From NCBI GenBank assembly GCA_017549145.1, contig JAFYVM010000050.1, forward strand, positions 27,564 through 91,563: a stretch of DNA of 64,000 nucleotides. Reading direction: 5' to 3'. The notes beneath the pieces were generated by a model, which searched no databases, was not told the DNA's origin, and worked only from the letters and a program-made list of their open reading frames with translations. Positions 50,767 to 60,447 of this stretch are shown here, in pieces. This DNA comes from Bacteroidales bacterium. GTDB lineage: Bacteria > Bacteroidota > Bacteroidia > Bacteroidales > UBA932. The position numbers and the translations under genes were made by a program. Position 1 is the first letter of the stretch, and the number at the start of each line of letters is the position of its first letter.

Positions 50767-52140
50767 ATGCGAAATAAAATCCTTTGCTTTTTACTTTTGT
50801 TCGTGGCGATCGTTTCATGTTCACCACGAACAAATGTTATTTCAGTGGATACTCCAAAGAGACCTGCAGGTCAGGAGTCGGTACTCGGACTTAAGGCTGA
50901 TCCGATTGATACTGTCCGCGTAGGATTCATCGGTTTGGGAATGCGCGGTAGTCACGCTGTGCGTAGACTTACTCGAGTTCCAGATTGTAAGGTAACAGCA
51001 ATCTGTGATATCGAGAACGATAGAGTCGAGAAAAGTGCAAATGATCTCGCTAAAAAGGGATTGCCTGCACCTGAAATGTACGGTGGAGATGCTGATGCGT
51101 GGAAAAAACTTTGTGAGAGTGAGAATGTCGACCTAATCTATATTTGTACAGACTGGAAAAACCATGCTCAAATGGCTCTGTACGCTATGGAGTGCGGTAA
51201 GCATGTAGCTATTGAGGTTCCTGCAGCTACTACTCTTGAGGAGTGTTGGGCTCTTGTCAATATGTCAGAGAAGACTCGCAAGCATTGTATGATGCTCGAG
51301 AACTGTATCTATGACTTCTTTGAAATGAATACTTTGGCTATGGTTCAGTCAGGTACTTTAGGAGAAGTTATCCATGTTGAGGGATCTTATCACCATTGCC
51401 TTAATGCATTCTGGTGGGAGTATTGGAACAACTGGCGTTTGGATTATAATAAGGAAAACCGTGGCGATGTTTACCCAACTCATGGAATCGGTCCTGTCTG
51501 TCAGGTGTTGAATATCCATAGAGGTGATAGAATGAAGACTTTGGTCGCTATGGACACATACTCATTTAATGGTCCAAAGGTATATGAAAGGTATACTGGT
51601 ACTCCATGTGATGAGTTCAAGAATGCAGATCAGACAAATACTCTTATCCGCACTGAGAACGGTAAGACTATGCTTATCCAGCATAATGTTATGACTCCTC
51701 GTCCATATGATAGAATGTATCAGGTGGTCGGTACTGAGGGATATGCTGCAAAATATCCTACTGAGATCTGCTGCCTTTTGGATACAACGTCTAGATCTAA
51801 TAACTTCGATGCTATTGGTAGCGAGAAGGTTTACACTGGTCAGGAGCTTAAGGATTTGCAGTCACAGTTCACCACTCCTTTGTTGAATCCGGAGTTTGTT
51901 GAGACCGCAAGGCGCATGGGTGGACACGGCGGAATGGACTACATTATGGATTACAGACTTATATATTGCCTCCATAATGGTCTTCCTCTTGATATGGATG
52001 TTTACGACCTTGCTGAGTGGTGTTGTGTAACAGAACTCTCTCGTATCTCACTTGAAAATAATTCAGCACCAGTCGAGGTGCCGGATTTTACTCGAGGCGA
52101 ATGGAATAAAATAAACGGCTTTAAATACGCTTTTAAATAA
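50767..52140 (+). CDS. Gfo/Idh/MocA protein of GH109 type (probable alpha-N-acetylgalactosaminidase), lipoprotein
   Basis: 457 residues from ATG 50767. Lipoprotein signal with lipobox IVSC. The Rossmann domain has VGFIGLGMRGSHAV, with CTDWKNHAQMAL and the EVPAATT segment where Gfo/Idh enzymes often have EKP. The C-terminal GGHGGMDYIMDYRLIYCL and VPDFTRGEW motifs match GH109, which cleaves alpha-GalNAc by an NAD-dependent redox mechanism. Many GH109 proteins have a Tat signal; this one has a lipoprotein signal. It lies between purH (5 bases) and a HexNAc-kinase-like gene (1 base), pointing to GalNAc salvage. Confidence 0.82.
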   Translation: MRNKILCFLLLFVAIVSCSPRTNVISVDTPKRPAGQESVLGLKADPIDTVRVGFIGLGMRGSHAVRRLTRVPDCKVTAICDIENDRVEKSANDLAKKGLPAPEMYGGDADAWKKLCESENVDLIYICTDWKNHAQMALYAMECGKHVAIEVPAATTLEECWALVNMSEKTRKHCMMLENCIYDFFEMNTLAMVQSGTLGEVIHVEGSYHHCLNAFWWEYWNNWRLDYNKENRGDVYPTHGIGPVCQVLNIHRGDRMKTLVAMDTYSFNGPKVYERYTGTPCDEFKNADQTNTLIRTENGKTMLIQHNVMTPRPYDRMYQVVGTEGYAAKYPTEICCLLDTTSRSNNFDAIGSEKVYTGQELKDLQSQFTTPLLNPEFVETARRMGGHGGMDYIMDYRLIYCLHNGLPLDMDVYDLAEWCCVTELSRISLENNSAPVEVPDFTRGEWNKINGFKYAFK

Positions 52141-52141
52141 T

Positions 52142-53215
52142 ATGAAGACAATTCTTGAAAACTTCCGCCTAGAAGGCAATGTCGGAGAAGTGCTCCCATT
52201 GGGTAGTGGACTTATCAACGACACTTACCGTGTAATGACAGACGAAGGACCTAACTATGTTCTTCAGAGAATCAACCACGCTATTTTTAAGGACGTAGAA
52301 CTTCTTCAGAATAACATTGAGGCAGTTACTTCACACATCCGTGCAAAGCTCGAGGCAGCTGGGGAGCAGGATGTAAGAAGAAAAGTGCTTAAGTTCATAC
52401 CTTTGAAGTCTGAGGATAAGACCTGGTGGTTTGACGGCACATCTTATTGGAGAGTTTCAGAGTTGATCGAGGATTCGATGACAATCGAGACTGTAAATCC
52501 GGAGTATTCATATTATGCAGGTCGCGCATTCGGTAACTTCCAGTCAATGCTTGCAGATATCCCAGCACAGCTTGGTGAGACAATTCCTGATTTCCATAAC
52601 ATGGAACTTCGCGCTCGTCAGCTCAAGGAGGCAATGGCTGCAGATGCTGCAGGTAGAGCTTCTATGGAAGAGGTACAGGCTATCTATGCTAAGATGCAGG
52701 AGTACATGGATGAGATGTGCAAGGCAGAGCAGATGCATCGTGATGGCATTCTGCCTAAGAGAGTATGCCACTGCGATACAAAGGTGAGCAATATGCTTTT
52801 CGATAAGAGTGGAGAGGTTCTCTGCGTTATCGACCTTGATACAGTTATGCCAAGCTTCATCTTCTCAGATTATGGCGACTTCCTTAGAACAGCTGCCAAC
52901 AAGGTTGCTGAGGATTGCCCGGAGATTGATAAGGTTGAGTTTGACATCGAGATCTTTAAGGCCTTTACTAAGGGATACCTTGAGTCTGCATCTTCATTCT
53001 TGACACCAGTTGAGAAAGAGAATCTTCCTTATGCTGTAGCTCTCTTCCCATTCATGCAGGCCGTAAGATTCTTCGCTGACTATGTAAACGGAGATACTTA
53101 TTATAAGATCGCTTATCCTGAGCACAACCTCGTCCGTACACGTAATCAGATGGCTCTATTCCATAGCGTAATGGCTCACAAGGCTGAAATGGAAGCATTT
53201 ATCGCAACTCTATAA
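52142..53215 (+). CDS. nahK: Phosphotransferase of the N-acetylhexosamine 1-kinase (NahK) type
   Basis: 357 residues, aminoglycoside-phosphotransferase fold. The N-lobe has GSGLINDTYRV and YVLQRINHAIFKDV. The catalytic loop is VCHCDTKVSNMLFD, and the metal Asp is in VIDLDTVMPSFIFSDYGD. These features resemble NahK of bifidobacteria, which phosphorylates GalNAc/GlcNAc at O-1. Its start is one base after the GH109 stop and purD follows 13 bases later. The inferred role is phosphorylation of GalNAc released by the upstream enzyme; other sugar kinases of the family cannot be excluded. Confidence 0.75.
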   Translation: MKTILENFRLEGNVGEVLPLGSGLINDTYRVMTDEGPNYVLQRINHAIFKDVELLQNNIEAVTSHIRAKLEAAGEQDVRRKVLKFIPLKSEDKTWWFDGTSYWRVSELIEDSMTIETVNPEYSYYAGRAFGNFQSMLADIPAQLGETIPDFHNMELRARQLKEAMAADAAGRASMEEVQAIYAKMQEYMDEMCKAEQMHRDGILPKRVCHCDTKVSNMLFDKSGEVLCVIDLDTVMPSFIFSDYGDFLRTAANKVAEDCPEIDKVEFDIEIFKAFTKGYLESASSFLTPVEKENLPYAVALFPFMQAVRFFADYVNGDTYYKIAYPEHNLVRTRNQMALFHSVMAHKAEMEAFIATL

Positions 53216-53228
53216 AACCAGAAACAAA

Positions 53229-54476
53229 ATGAAAAAAGTACTAGTAATCGGAGGCGGTGGCCGTGAGCACGCAATCGTAGATGCAATCAGCCGTAGCCCT
53301 CAGGTAGGAAAAATATATTGTGCACCAGGTAACGCTGGTATCGCTCTACAGGCAGAGTGTGTTGCAATCAAGGATACAGATGTAGAAGGCCTTAAGAATT
53401 TTGCACTTGCAAATGAGATTGACCTTGCAGTTGTCGGACCTGAGGTTGCTCTTGCAGCAGGTGTTGTAGATGCTTTCAAAGAGGCAGGACTCCGTATCTT
53501 CGGCCCGTCAAAGGCTGCTGCTACAATTGAGGCAAGTAAGGACTTTGCTAAGCAGCTTATGGCAAAGTATAACATTCCGACTGCAGCATTTGAGACTTTT
53601 GAGGACTATGATGCAGCTCTTGAATATGTAAAGAAGGGTTCATTCCCAGTTGTGTTGAAGTACGATGGCTTGGCAGCAGGTAAGGGAGTAGTAATTCCTG
53701 AAACTCTAGAGGAGGCTGAGGAGACATTGAAGGATATGCTTCTTGACGACAAGTTTGGAAAGGGTAAAGTCGTGGTTGAGGAGTTCCTTACTGGCCCAGA
53801 GTTTTCATTCATGTGCTTTGTAGATGGTCTTGATGTTTATCCTATGACTCTCTCACAGGACCACAAGCGTGCATACGAGGGTGATAAAGGACCTAATACT
53901 GGTGGTATGGGTGCATATTCTCCAGTTCCGATCATTACAGATGAGGATCTTGAGTTCTCACTTGAACATGTGATGAAGCCTACTGCTGCGGCTATGGTAG
54001 CAGAAGGATGTTCTTTCACAGGTGTTCTTTATGGAGGATTGATGAAGACTCCACAGGGTCCAAAGGTAATTGAGTTTAACTGTCGCTTCGGTGATCCGGA
54101 GACAGAGGTAGTCCTTCCACGTCTTGAGACAGATATTTATGATGTATTCTCAGCAGTAGCAGACCATACGCCAATGCCTGAACTCAAATGGAATGAGAAG
54201 GTGACAATGGGCTTCGTAATGGCGTCAAAGGGTTACCCTGGAGACTATGAGAAGGGTTATGAAATTGAATTCCCAGAGGACCTTCCTGTTAGAATCTACC
54301 ACATGGGAACTTCATACAAGGATGGAAAGTTCTATACTTCCGGCGGACGAGTTCTGATGGTGGTTGGAAATGGAAACGACCTCCAGGAAGCTCATGATAA
54401 AGCTCTGAAGGCCGTTGAGTCAATCAAATGCGACAATCTGTTTTATCGCCGTGATATCGGTTGGAGGGTTCTCTAG
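53229..54476 (+). CDS. purD: Phosphoribosylamine--glycine ligase (GAR synthetase)
   Basis: Second step of purine synthesis. 415 residues, ATP-grasp. [14 protein letters not shown] opens the protein, [16 protein letters not shown] and [20 protein letters not shown] follow, and [10 protein letters not shown] with [20 protein letters not shown] complete the active site. Its last codons form the left arm and its stop codon the loop of a terminator hairpin shared with the convergent nagB. In frame and length it is normal. Confidence 0.97.
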   Translation: MKKVLVIGGGGREHAIVDAISRSPQVGKIYCAPGNAGIALQAECVAIKDTDVEGLKNFALANEIDLAVVGPEVALAAGVVDAFKEAGLRIFGPSKAAATIEASKDFAKQLMAKYNIPTAAFETFEDYDAALEYVKKGSFPVVLKYDGLAAGKGVVIPETLEEAEETLKDMLLDDKFGKGKVVVEEFLTGPEFSFMCFVDGLDVYPMTLSQDHKRAYEGDKGPNTGGMGAYSPVPIITDEDLEFSLEHVMKPTAAAMVAEGCSFTGVLYGGLMKTPQGPKVIEFNCRFGDPETEVVLPRLETDIYDVFSAVADHTPMPELKWNEKVTMGFVMASKGYPGDYEKGYEIEFPEDLPVRIYHMGTSYKDGKFYTSGGRVLMVVGNGNDLQEAHDKALKAVESIKCDNLFYRRDIGWRVL

Positions 54477-54490
54477 AGAGAACCCTTTTC
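54465..54490 (+). terminator. Terminator hairpin built from the ends of purD and nagB
   Basis: AGGGTTCTC (54465-54473) pairs perfectly with GAGAACCCT (54478-54486). The tetraloop TAGA contains the purD TAG and most of the nagB stop (complement of CTA 54473-54475). TTT follows on the plus strand, so it should end the purH-purD transcript. On the minus strand no T-tract follows. Confidence 0.8.
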
Positions 54491-55264
54491 CATTTCTTTG
54501 AAGTAGCGGTAAGTTGAAACCTTAACCTCCTGAGCAGCTGCTTCGTCACAAACGAGGATACCTGCTGGGTGTGTCTGGAGGGCAGTGATTGGCCATGCGT
54601 GGTTGTAGCAACCCTCAACGCAGTGCTGAACAGCAACAGCCTTCTTTGGTCCGAGTGCAAGGATAACAACCTCCTTAGAGTCAAGAACTGTAGCGATACC
54701 CACTGAAAGAGCCTTCTCTGGAACCTTGTTTACGTCGTTCTCGAAGAAACGTGAGTTAACAACGCGTGTGTCCTGAGTAAGAGTCTGGATGTGAGTGCGT
54801 GAGTTCAATGAAGTGTATGGCTCGTTGAATGCGAGGTGACCGTTCTCACCAACACCACCGAGGAAAAGATCGATTCCACCTGCCTGACGGATGCGCTCCT
54901 CATACTGGTCGCACTCTGCCTGTGGGTCCTCTGCGTTTCCGTTAAGGATGTTAACGTTTGCTGGGTTGATGTCAACGTGATTGAAGAAATTAGTCCACAT
55001 GAATGTGTGGTAGCTTTCAGGGTGCTCCTCTGGGAGGTTTACATACTCATCCATGTTGAATGTGATAACGTTCTGGAATGATACCTTACCAGCTTTGTTG
55101 AGAGCGATGAGCTCCTTGTAAGTAATGAGCGGTGTAGAACCTGTAGGAAGTCCAAGTACAAATGGCTTGTCGCTCTTTGCCTGATGCTCATTGATCTTGT
55201 TCGCAATGTAATGCGCAGCCCACTTACCTGCGAGCTCGTTAGTTTCTTCAATAATGAATCTCAT
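54473..55264 (-). CDS. nagB: Glucosamine-6-phosphate deaminase
   Basis: Converts glucosamine 6-phosphate to fructose 6-phosphate and ammonia. 263 residues from ATG 55262-55264, chosen because the upstream in-frame codons precede the promoter. [18 protein letters not shown], the catalytic Asp in [10 protein letters not shown], and [15 protein letters not shown] are diagnostic. It is a single-domain, normal-length enzyme. It joins the amino-sugar genes on the other strand (GH109, NahK-like) and the BadF-type kinase at 58241. Confidence 0.97.
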   Translation of the reverse strand: MRFIIEETNELAGKWAAHYIANKINEHQAKSDKPFVLGLPTGSTPLITYKELIALNKAGKVSFQNVITFNMDEYVNLPEEHPESYHTFMWTNFFNHVDINPANVNILNGNAEDPQAECDQYEERIRQAGGIDLFLGGVGENGHLAFNEPYTSLNSRTHIQTLTQDTRVVNSRFFENDVNKVPEKALSVGIATVLDSKEVVILALGPKKAVAVQHCVEGCYNHAWPITALQTHPAGILVCDEAAAQEVKVSTYRYFKEMEKGSL

Positions 55265-55299
55265 AGTATTAGAATTTAAATGTTTTCGTACGAAGGTCA

Positions 55300-55307
55300 C
55301 AAATATA
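55300..55307 (-). promoter_or_regulatory. -7 promoter box of nagB
   Basis: TATATTTG on the minus strand, 35 bases before the nagB ATG. Confidence 0.62.
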
Positions 55308-55321
55308 ATATAAATTTGTGT

Positions 55322-55329
55322 TACTTTTG
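55322..55329 (+). promoter_or_regulatory. -7 promoter box of the GH2 gene
   Basis: TACTTTTG, 21 bases before ATG 55351. Divergent from nagB, 14 bases between boxes. Confidence 0.58.
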
Positions 55330-55350
55330 TATTAATCAGATTATTAATAT

Positions 55351-57267
55351 ATGACTAGAAAACTTTTATTTACATTTTTGGCACTTTCGGTAGCAATTTC
55401 ATCATTTGCTCAGAAGTGGGCTCCTGTCGGAAATAACATCAAGACAGAGTGGGCGTCAAAGATTGATCCTTCGAATCCTCTACCTGAATATCCTCGTCCT
55501 CAGATGGTTAGAAAGAATTGGGTGAACCTCAATGGCTTGTGGAACTATGCTATTACAGAGGCTTCTGCCGAGTCATTCAAGTCAGAAGGTAGAATCCTTG
55601 TTCCATATGCAGTGGAGTCGTCACTTTCAGGTGTAGGAAGAAGAATTACCAAGAATGATGCTCTTTGGTATGAGAGATCTTTCTCTATTCCGAAGGATTG
55701 GGAAGGCAAGAATGTGCTTTTGCATTTCGGCGCTGTTGATTGGCAGGCTGAGGTCTATGTTAATGATCAGCAGGTCGGAGAGCATAGAGGTGGATATGAT
55801 CCGTTCTCTTTTGATATTACTCCATATTTGAAGAAGTCAGGAAAGCAGACTGTTAAGGTGAAAGTACAGGATGCTTCAGATAATGGCTTCCAACCTCGTG
55901 GAAAGCAGTGTATCATTAACACAGGTATCTGGTATACTCCTGTCAGCGGTATCTGGCAGACTGTATGGCTCGAGCCTGTGGCGCCGGCTCATATTGAAAA
56001 TTACTATGTTGTAAGCGATGTAGATAAGAACACAATGACTATTGAGGTTGATGCAAGCACATCAGAGGGAGATGTTGTAAAGGTAGCAGTGCTTGAAGGC
56101 GGCCAGGGTTATAGTGCAGAGAATCCTTCTTCAAAGGTAATTGCTGAGGCAAGAGTGCAGAATGGTAAGGCAGAGATCAAGATTGATAATATGAAGACGT
56201 GGTCTCCTGATAGTCCTTATCTATATGGTGTCAGACTTACTGTGACTCGCGATGGTAAGGTGGTAGATACTGTTGAGGGCTACACAGCCATGCGTAAGAT
56301 TTCAATCGTAAAGGATAAGTCTCTAAATGCTTATCACAGAATGGCGCTTAATAATGATCCTTTGTTCCAGTTCGGCCCACTTGATCAGGGTTGGTGGCCA
56401 GATGGTCTTTATACAGCACCGACAGATGAGGCTCTTAAGTTTGATGTCGTAAAGACTAAGGAACTTGGCTTCAATATGATCAGAAAGCACATCAAGGTGG
56501 AGCCTGCAAGATGGTACTACTGGTGTGATGTTTACGGAATGCTTGTATGGCAGGATATGCCGTGTATCGCTGACCATAGTAGAAAGCAGTTCCCAGCTCG
56601 AGACAAGGAGGTCGTGGAGGTAAGTGCTGCCAAGTGGTCTCATGATAGTTTCCTTGGTGGAACATATTGTGACATCCCTCTGGAATGGAAGTCGAACTTC
56701 TATAGAGAGTGGACAAATATTATAAATGCTTTCAAGAATTTCCAGTGTATTGTTGTCTGGGTTCCATTCAATGAGTCTTGGGGACAGTTTGATACTCCTG
56801 CAGTAGTCAAGATGACTAGGGAACTCGATCCTACACGTCTTGTAAATCCTGCATCAGGTGGTAACTTCGATTTCTCATGTGGAGCGGAAGGTTATGGAGA
56901 TATAATTGATGTTCATCATTATCCTTGCCCAGCAATGAACTTCTTCGATCGTAAGTTTGTCAATGTACTTGGAGAGTATGGCGGAATCGGTCTTCCGGTT
57001 GAGGGACATACATGGAATATTGACAGAAAGTGGGGTTATGGTGGTACAAAGAAGGATTCTGAGGAGGTAATGACAATATATGAGCAGTATCTCGATATGC
57101 TCAAGGTGTTTGTAAGTACTGGTTGCGCAGCAGCTGTGTATACTCAGACTACAGATGTTGAGGGAGAGGTGAATGGTTTGATGACATACGATAGAAAGGT
57201 TATCAAGGTGGATATCCCTCGTATCGCCAAAGGAAATAAGTCAGTAATCGCATCAATGCCAAAGTAA
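55351..57267 (+). CDS. GH2 family glycoside hydrolase, secreted
   Basis: 638 residues. The signal peptide ends near AISSFAQ. A jelly-roll sugar-binding domain (about 50-215, [34 protein letters not shown]) is followed by an immunoglobulin-like domain (about 215-320) and the TIM barrel. The acid/base Glu is in [10 protein letters not shown] (about 475) and the probable nucleophile in [10 protein letters not shown] (about 542). Specificity (beta-galactosidase, glucuronidase, mannosidase or other) cannot be read. folD follows 7 bases later in the same direction. Confidence 0.9.
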   Translation: MTRKLLFTFLALSVAISSFAQKWAPVGNNIKTEWASKIDPSNPLPEYPRPQMVRKNWVNLNGLWNYAITEASAESFKSEGRILVPYAVESSLSGVGRRITKNDALWYERSFSIPKDWEGKNVLLHFGAVDWQAEVYVNDQQVGEHRGGYDPFSFDITPYLKKSGKQTVKVKVQDASDNGFQPRGKQCIINTGIWYTPVSGIWQTVWLEPVAPAHIENYYVVSDVDKNTMTIEVDASTSEGDVVKVAVLEGGQGYSAENPSSKVIAEARVQNGKAEIKIDNMKTWSPDSPYLYGVRLTVTRDGKVVDTVEGYTAMRKISIVKDKSLNAYHRMALNNDPLFQFGPLDQGWWPDGLYTAPTDEALKFDVVKTKELGFNMIRKHIKVEPARWYYWCDVYGMLVWQDMPCIADHSRKQFPARDKEVVEVSAAKWSHDSFLGGTYCDIPLEWKSNFYREWTNIINAFKNFQCIVVWVPFNESWGQFDTPAVVKMTRELDPTRLVNPASGGNFDFSCGAEGYGDIIDVHHYPCPAMNFFDRKFVNVLGEYGGIGLPVEGHTWNIDRKWGYGGTKKDSEEVMTIYEQYLDMLKVFVSTGCAAAVYTQTTDVEGEVNGLMTYDRKVIKVDIPRIAKGNKSVIASMPK

Positions 57268-57274
57268 TAGTAAT

Positions 57275-58126
57275 ATGATAATTTCAGGAAAAGAGCTTTC
57301 AGCTCAGCTAAAGGAGGAAATGAAGGCCCAGGTGGCAACATTCCCGGAAAAATATGGCCGTGTGCCTCATCTAGTGGTAATTCTTGTTGGCGAGGATCCA
57401 GGTAGCGTGTCATACGTTACAGGTAAGGCCAAGGCTTCAGAGTTGGTGGGTATTAAGAATACGACTATCCGTAAACCAGATACAATTTCAGAGGCAGAGC
57501 TTCTGGATATGATTGCTCAGCTTAATGCTGATGATTCAGTTGACGGTATTTTGGTTCAGCTTCCTCTTCCAAAGCATATCAGTGAAGATAAGGTGATTGC
57601 TGCTATTGCAAAGGAGAAGGATGTAGATGGTTTCCACCCTCTTAATGTAGCTGCGCTATGGCAGAAGCAGGATTGTGTGCTTCCTTGCACTCCAAAGGGA
57701 ATTATCAAGATGCTTAAGGTGGCAGGTGTTGATATCAAGGGCAAGCGTGCTGTGGTAATCGGTCGTAGTAATATCGTAGGTCTTCCTGTTGCAAAGCTTT
57801 TGCTTGATGAGAATGCTACAGTGACTATTGCTCATAGCCGTACCGTGGATCTTCCAACAGTTACGCGTAATGCTGAAATCCTTGTTGTGGCTATCGGACG
57901 TCCTAAGTTTGTGACTGCTGATATGGTTGCTGAGGGTGCAGTAGTTATTGACGTGGGAGTTAATCGTGACCCTGAGACAGGAAAGCTTTGTGGTGATGTT
58001 GACTATGCTGCAATTGAGCCAAAGGCGTCTGTCATTACTCCTGTTCCTGGTGGCGTGGGTCCTATGACTATCTGCTGCCTTATGGAGAACACTATTGAGT
58101 GTTTCCTTCGTAAAATGAATGCCTAA
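57275..58126 (+). CDS. folD: Bifunctional methylenetetrahydrofolate dehydrogenase / methenyltetrahydrofolate cyclohydrolase
   Basis: 283 residues. Makes 10-formyl-THF, the cofactor of PurH. Motifs: VGEDPGSVSYVTGKAKA with catalytic Lys, GILVQLPLPKHI, the NADP loop VVIGRSNIVGLPVAKLLL, and PVPGGVGPMTICCLM. It lies close behind a glycosidase gene but functionally belongs with the nearby purine genes. Confidence 0.97.
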   Translation: MIISGKELSAQLKEEMKAQVATFPEKYGRVPHLVVILVGEDPGSVSYVTGKAKASELVGIKNTTIRKPDTISEAELLDMIAQLNADDSVDGILVQLPLPKHISEDKVIAAIAKEKDVDGFHPLNVAALWQKQDCVLPCTPKGIIKMLKVAGVDIKGKRAVVIGRSNIVGLPVAKLLLDENATVTIAHSRTVDLPTVTRNAEILVVAIGRPKFVTADMVAEGAVVIDVGVNRDPETGKLCGDVDYAAIEPKASVITPVPGGVGPMTICCLMENTIECFLRKMNA

Positions 58127-58128
58127 TG

Positions 58129-58209
58129 AAAAGGTGACTACTACAACGCCCCCAGATCGCTTTGCGACCCTACCCGGGAAAATGGGGTCTTATGCAGTAG
58201 TCACCTTTT
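58129..58209. repeat. 81-base structured element with a 14-base perfect terminal inverted repeat
   Basis: AAAAGGTGACTACT (58129-58142) pairs with AGTAGTCACCTTTT (58196-58209). The 53-base interior contains two small hairpins, TCGC-TTT-GCGA and GACCC...GGGTC around CCCGGG. This could be a dispersed repeat or a strong multi-branched terminator after folD. Only one copy is present in the window. Confidence 0.6.
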
Positions 58210-58240
58210 ACGACTAAATATTGTGTCTGAATAGAGTATT

Positions 58241-59077
58241 ATGAAGATTATAGCAGAGTGCGGGGCTACCAAGAGTGATTGGAGGCTGGTATCTGACGGG
58301 ACAGGAATCAAACAGGTTCTCGTTTCTGGAATTAATGTATCTACAATGAGCATGGATGCTGTCAGGGCTGTCGTGGATGAGGCTCTAGAGCAATTGTGCT
58401 GCCCTGCGGATGCTATTGAAAGTCTTCATATATATGTGGCAGGTGTTGTCACAAATGAAATAGAGGCGAACCTTAAGAGTCTGTTTGATGAGTATTTTCC
58501 TTCTGCAGATGTTGAGGTTCAGACAGATTTAGTTGCAGCGGCGCGCGCGGCTTGTGGCCATGCTCCTGGTGTTGCAGCTATTTTGGGAACAGGGTCCAAT
58601 TCCTGCCAGTGGGATGGACAGAAGATAGTTAAAAAAGTGGCAGCAGGTGGCTTCATCCTAGGTGACGAAGGTGCTGCAGCTACTTTAGGTAGACTCTTTA
58701 TGTCGGATTTCATAAAGGGACTTGTTCCGGCTGAAATCGCAGATGATTTTGCTTCTCGCTATCCTTCGGATTATGCTACTATAGTAGCAAATGTGTATCG
58801 CTCCCAGGCTCCTTCTGCATATTTGGGCGGCTTTGCTCCATTTATTATGGAATATTATAGCCATCCTTATATCAAGGAACTTGTTGACGGTAATTTCCGT
58901 TCTTTCATCAGACGTTCGTTAAAACAATACGACACCGAAGGAGGTCCTGTCGGTGTCGTTGGAGGGTTTGCTTATGCCCTCAAGGATATATTTCTACAAA
59001 TTGCATCAGAGGAGGGAATCAGTGTTTCCCGTATCATCAAGGCTCCAATTGAAGGCTTGATTGAATATCACTCTTAA
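58241..59077 (+). CDS. BadF/BadG-type ATPase, probable N-acetylglucosamine kinase
   Basis: 278 residues, ASKHA fold. The N-terminal phosphate loop ECGATKSDWRLV, the second motif AAILGTGSNSCQWDG, GGFILGDEGAAATLGR, and the adenosine motif VVGGFAYALKD match the NagK-like branch of the BadF/BadG/BcrA/BcrD family. GlcNAc phosphorylation is the best inference in a region with nagB. Its TAA overlaps the stop of the convergent MFS gene. Confidence 0.8.
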   Translation: MKIIAECGATKSDWRLVSDGTGIKQVLVSGINVSTMSMDAVRAVVDEALEQLCCPADAIESLHIYVAGVVTNEIEANLKSLFDEYFPSADVEVQTDLVAAARAACGHAPGVAAILGTGSNSCQWDGQKIVKKVAAGGFILGDEGAAATLGRLFMSDFIKGLVPAEIADDFASRYPSDYATIVANVYRSQAPSAYLGGFAPFIMEYYSHPYIKELVDGNFRSFIRRSLKQYDTEGGPVGVVGGFAYALKDIFLQIASEEGISVSRIIKAPIEGLIEYHS

Positions 59078-60447
59078 GATGCACGTTCATCAAGTCTGAG
59101 CTCAGGGTGCTTTCTTGAAGAAAATCTCAGAAGGAATGCCACTGCAATAGCAACGATTCCAAGTACGATAAACACGTATTCTGCCTGAATTGCTGCAGCT
59201 ACCTCCTGAACTTTGTTACCTGGCTCGGTGATGGTCTTGGTAAATATTTTACCTACATATATAGGAACTGCCCACATTCCCATATTCTGTACCCAGTATA
59301 TGAGTGAATAAGCGGTTCCTAAATTCTTTTCAGGAATGATCTTCGGCACTGATGGCCACATTGCAGACGGTACGAGAGAGTATCCGATACCGAGGAGAGC
59401 GATTGCAATGTATGCGTACATTGGAACGCCTTGAGGAGCAAATGTGATGATGAGGTGTGATGTGAGTACTAGACCTGCTCCGATAATCATCCATAGTGTT
59501 GCCTTTCCGACTCTGTCCACGAGTGCTCCGAAGAGGGGAGTGAAGAGAATTGTGAAGAATGGAATCATAGCAAGGAGTACTGTGGCTATGTCAAGGTTCA
59601 CTCCGAAAAGTGGCAATAGAATTGAAACTCCGAACTTCTTGAAGCGGATGACGCAGCAGTAGAAGGTTACACAGAGGATTGCAATCATCAGAAAGCGAGG
59701 GTTGCTGAGCACCTTCCAGATGTCAGAGAATCTGAATTTGTCTTCCTCGGCTGTCTCTACTGTGTCTTTTTCTCCTGTCTGTTTGTCAAATCTGGCATCC
59801 ATTGCTACGAAAATAGCCCAAAGGATAACACCTATAGCAAGAACTGCCATTCCGATAAGGGCCGGCTTGTTGGTCTCTGCCAAAGTGTAGATTTCTCCAG
59901 CAGCCTTCTGCTTAACAATCATTGGCGCTATGAGTATGGCTGTTGCAGTACCGAATCGTGCAATAGCCAGCTGCAGACCCATAGCCAATGCCATATTTCT
60001 GCCTTTGAACCATTTTGCGATAGATCTGGTTACAGCCACTCCGGCAATTTCGCTACCGAGACCAAAGAGCATGCAGCCTACATATGCAATGGCAAGGGAT
60101 GTCTTTGGCGGCAGACCGATAGAGATTGCTGTGGTCACGATTGCAGCTCCTGCTGCCATGAGGCCTACGAAGATTGATCCGACTAGTCTTACTCCGAACT
60201 TATCTAGCAGTACTCCGCAGATGATAAGACCTCCCCAGATACATAGGAAAGAGTATCCGCTTGAGTAAAATCCATAGTCAGCCATATTCCATCCTAGCTG
60301 CAGGCTTTCCGGATTTTTGAAAAGCTCTGACAGCGAAGAGAACATGTCGTCAAAAAAGTATGACGCAAACATAGGAACAACAAGGCACGCCAGCGCAAGC
60401 CAGCATGCCCATTTATTGTCCCTGAGAGTGTTTTTCAGGTTAGACAT
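59074..60447 (-). CDS. MFS transporter (MFSD1-like), second of a pair
   Basis: 457 residues, 12 predicted membrane segments in two halves separated by a charged loop (about 210-235, DKQTGEKDTVETAEED). The segment VPSAMWPSVPKIIPEKNLGT followed by AYSLIYWVQNMG recalls MFSD1-like transporters, some of which carry dipeptides in animals. The bacterial substrate is unknown. Its ATG overlaps the upstream paralogue stop by one base, so the pair is one operon. Its own stop overlaps that of the BadF-type gene on the other strand. Confidence 0.85.
   Translation of the reverse strand: MSNLKNTLRDNKWACWLALACLVVPMFASYFFDDMFSSLSELFKNPESLQLGWNMADYGFYSSGYSFLCIWGGLIICGVLLDKFGVRLVGSIFVGLMAAGAAIVTTAISIGLPPKTSLAIAYVGCMLFGLGSEIAGVAVTRSIAKWFKGRNMALAMGLQLAIARFGTATAILIAPMIVKQKAAGEIYTLAETNKPALIGMAVLAIGVILWAIFVAMDARFDKQTGEKDTVETAEEDKFRFSDIWKVLSNPRFLMIAILCVTFYCCVIRFKKFGVSILLPLFGVNLDIATVLLAMIPFFTILFTPLFGALVDRVGKATLWMIIGAGLVLTSHLIITFAPQGVPMYAYIAIALLGIGYSLVPSAMWPSVPKIIPEKNLGTAYSLIYWVQNMGMWAVPIYVGKIFTKTITEPGNKVQEVAAAIQAEYVFIVLGIVAIAVAFLLRFSSRKHPELRLDERAS

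Noticed and set aside
50767-52140. Ordinary cytoplasmic sugar dehydrogenase
   Set aside because: The Gfo/Idh fold alone would allow it, but the lipoprotein signal and the GGHGGMDYIM...PDFTRGEW C-terminal pattern point to GH109.
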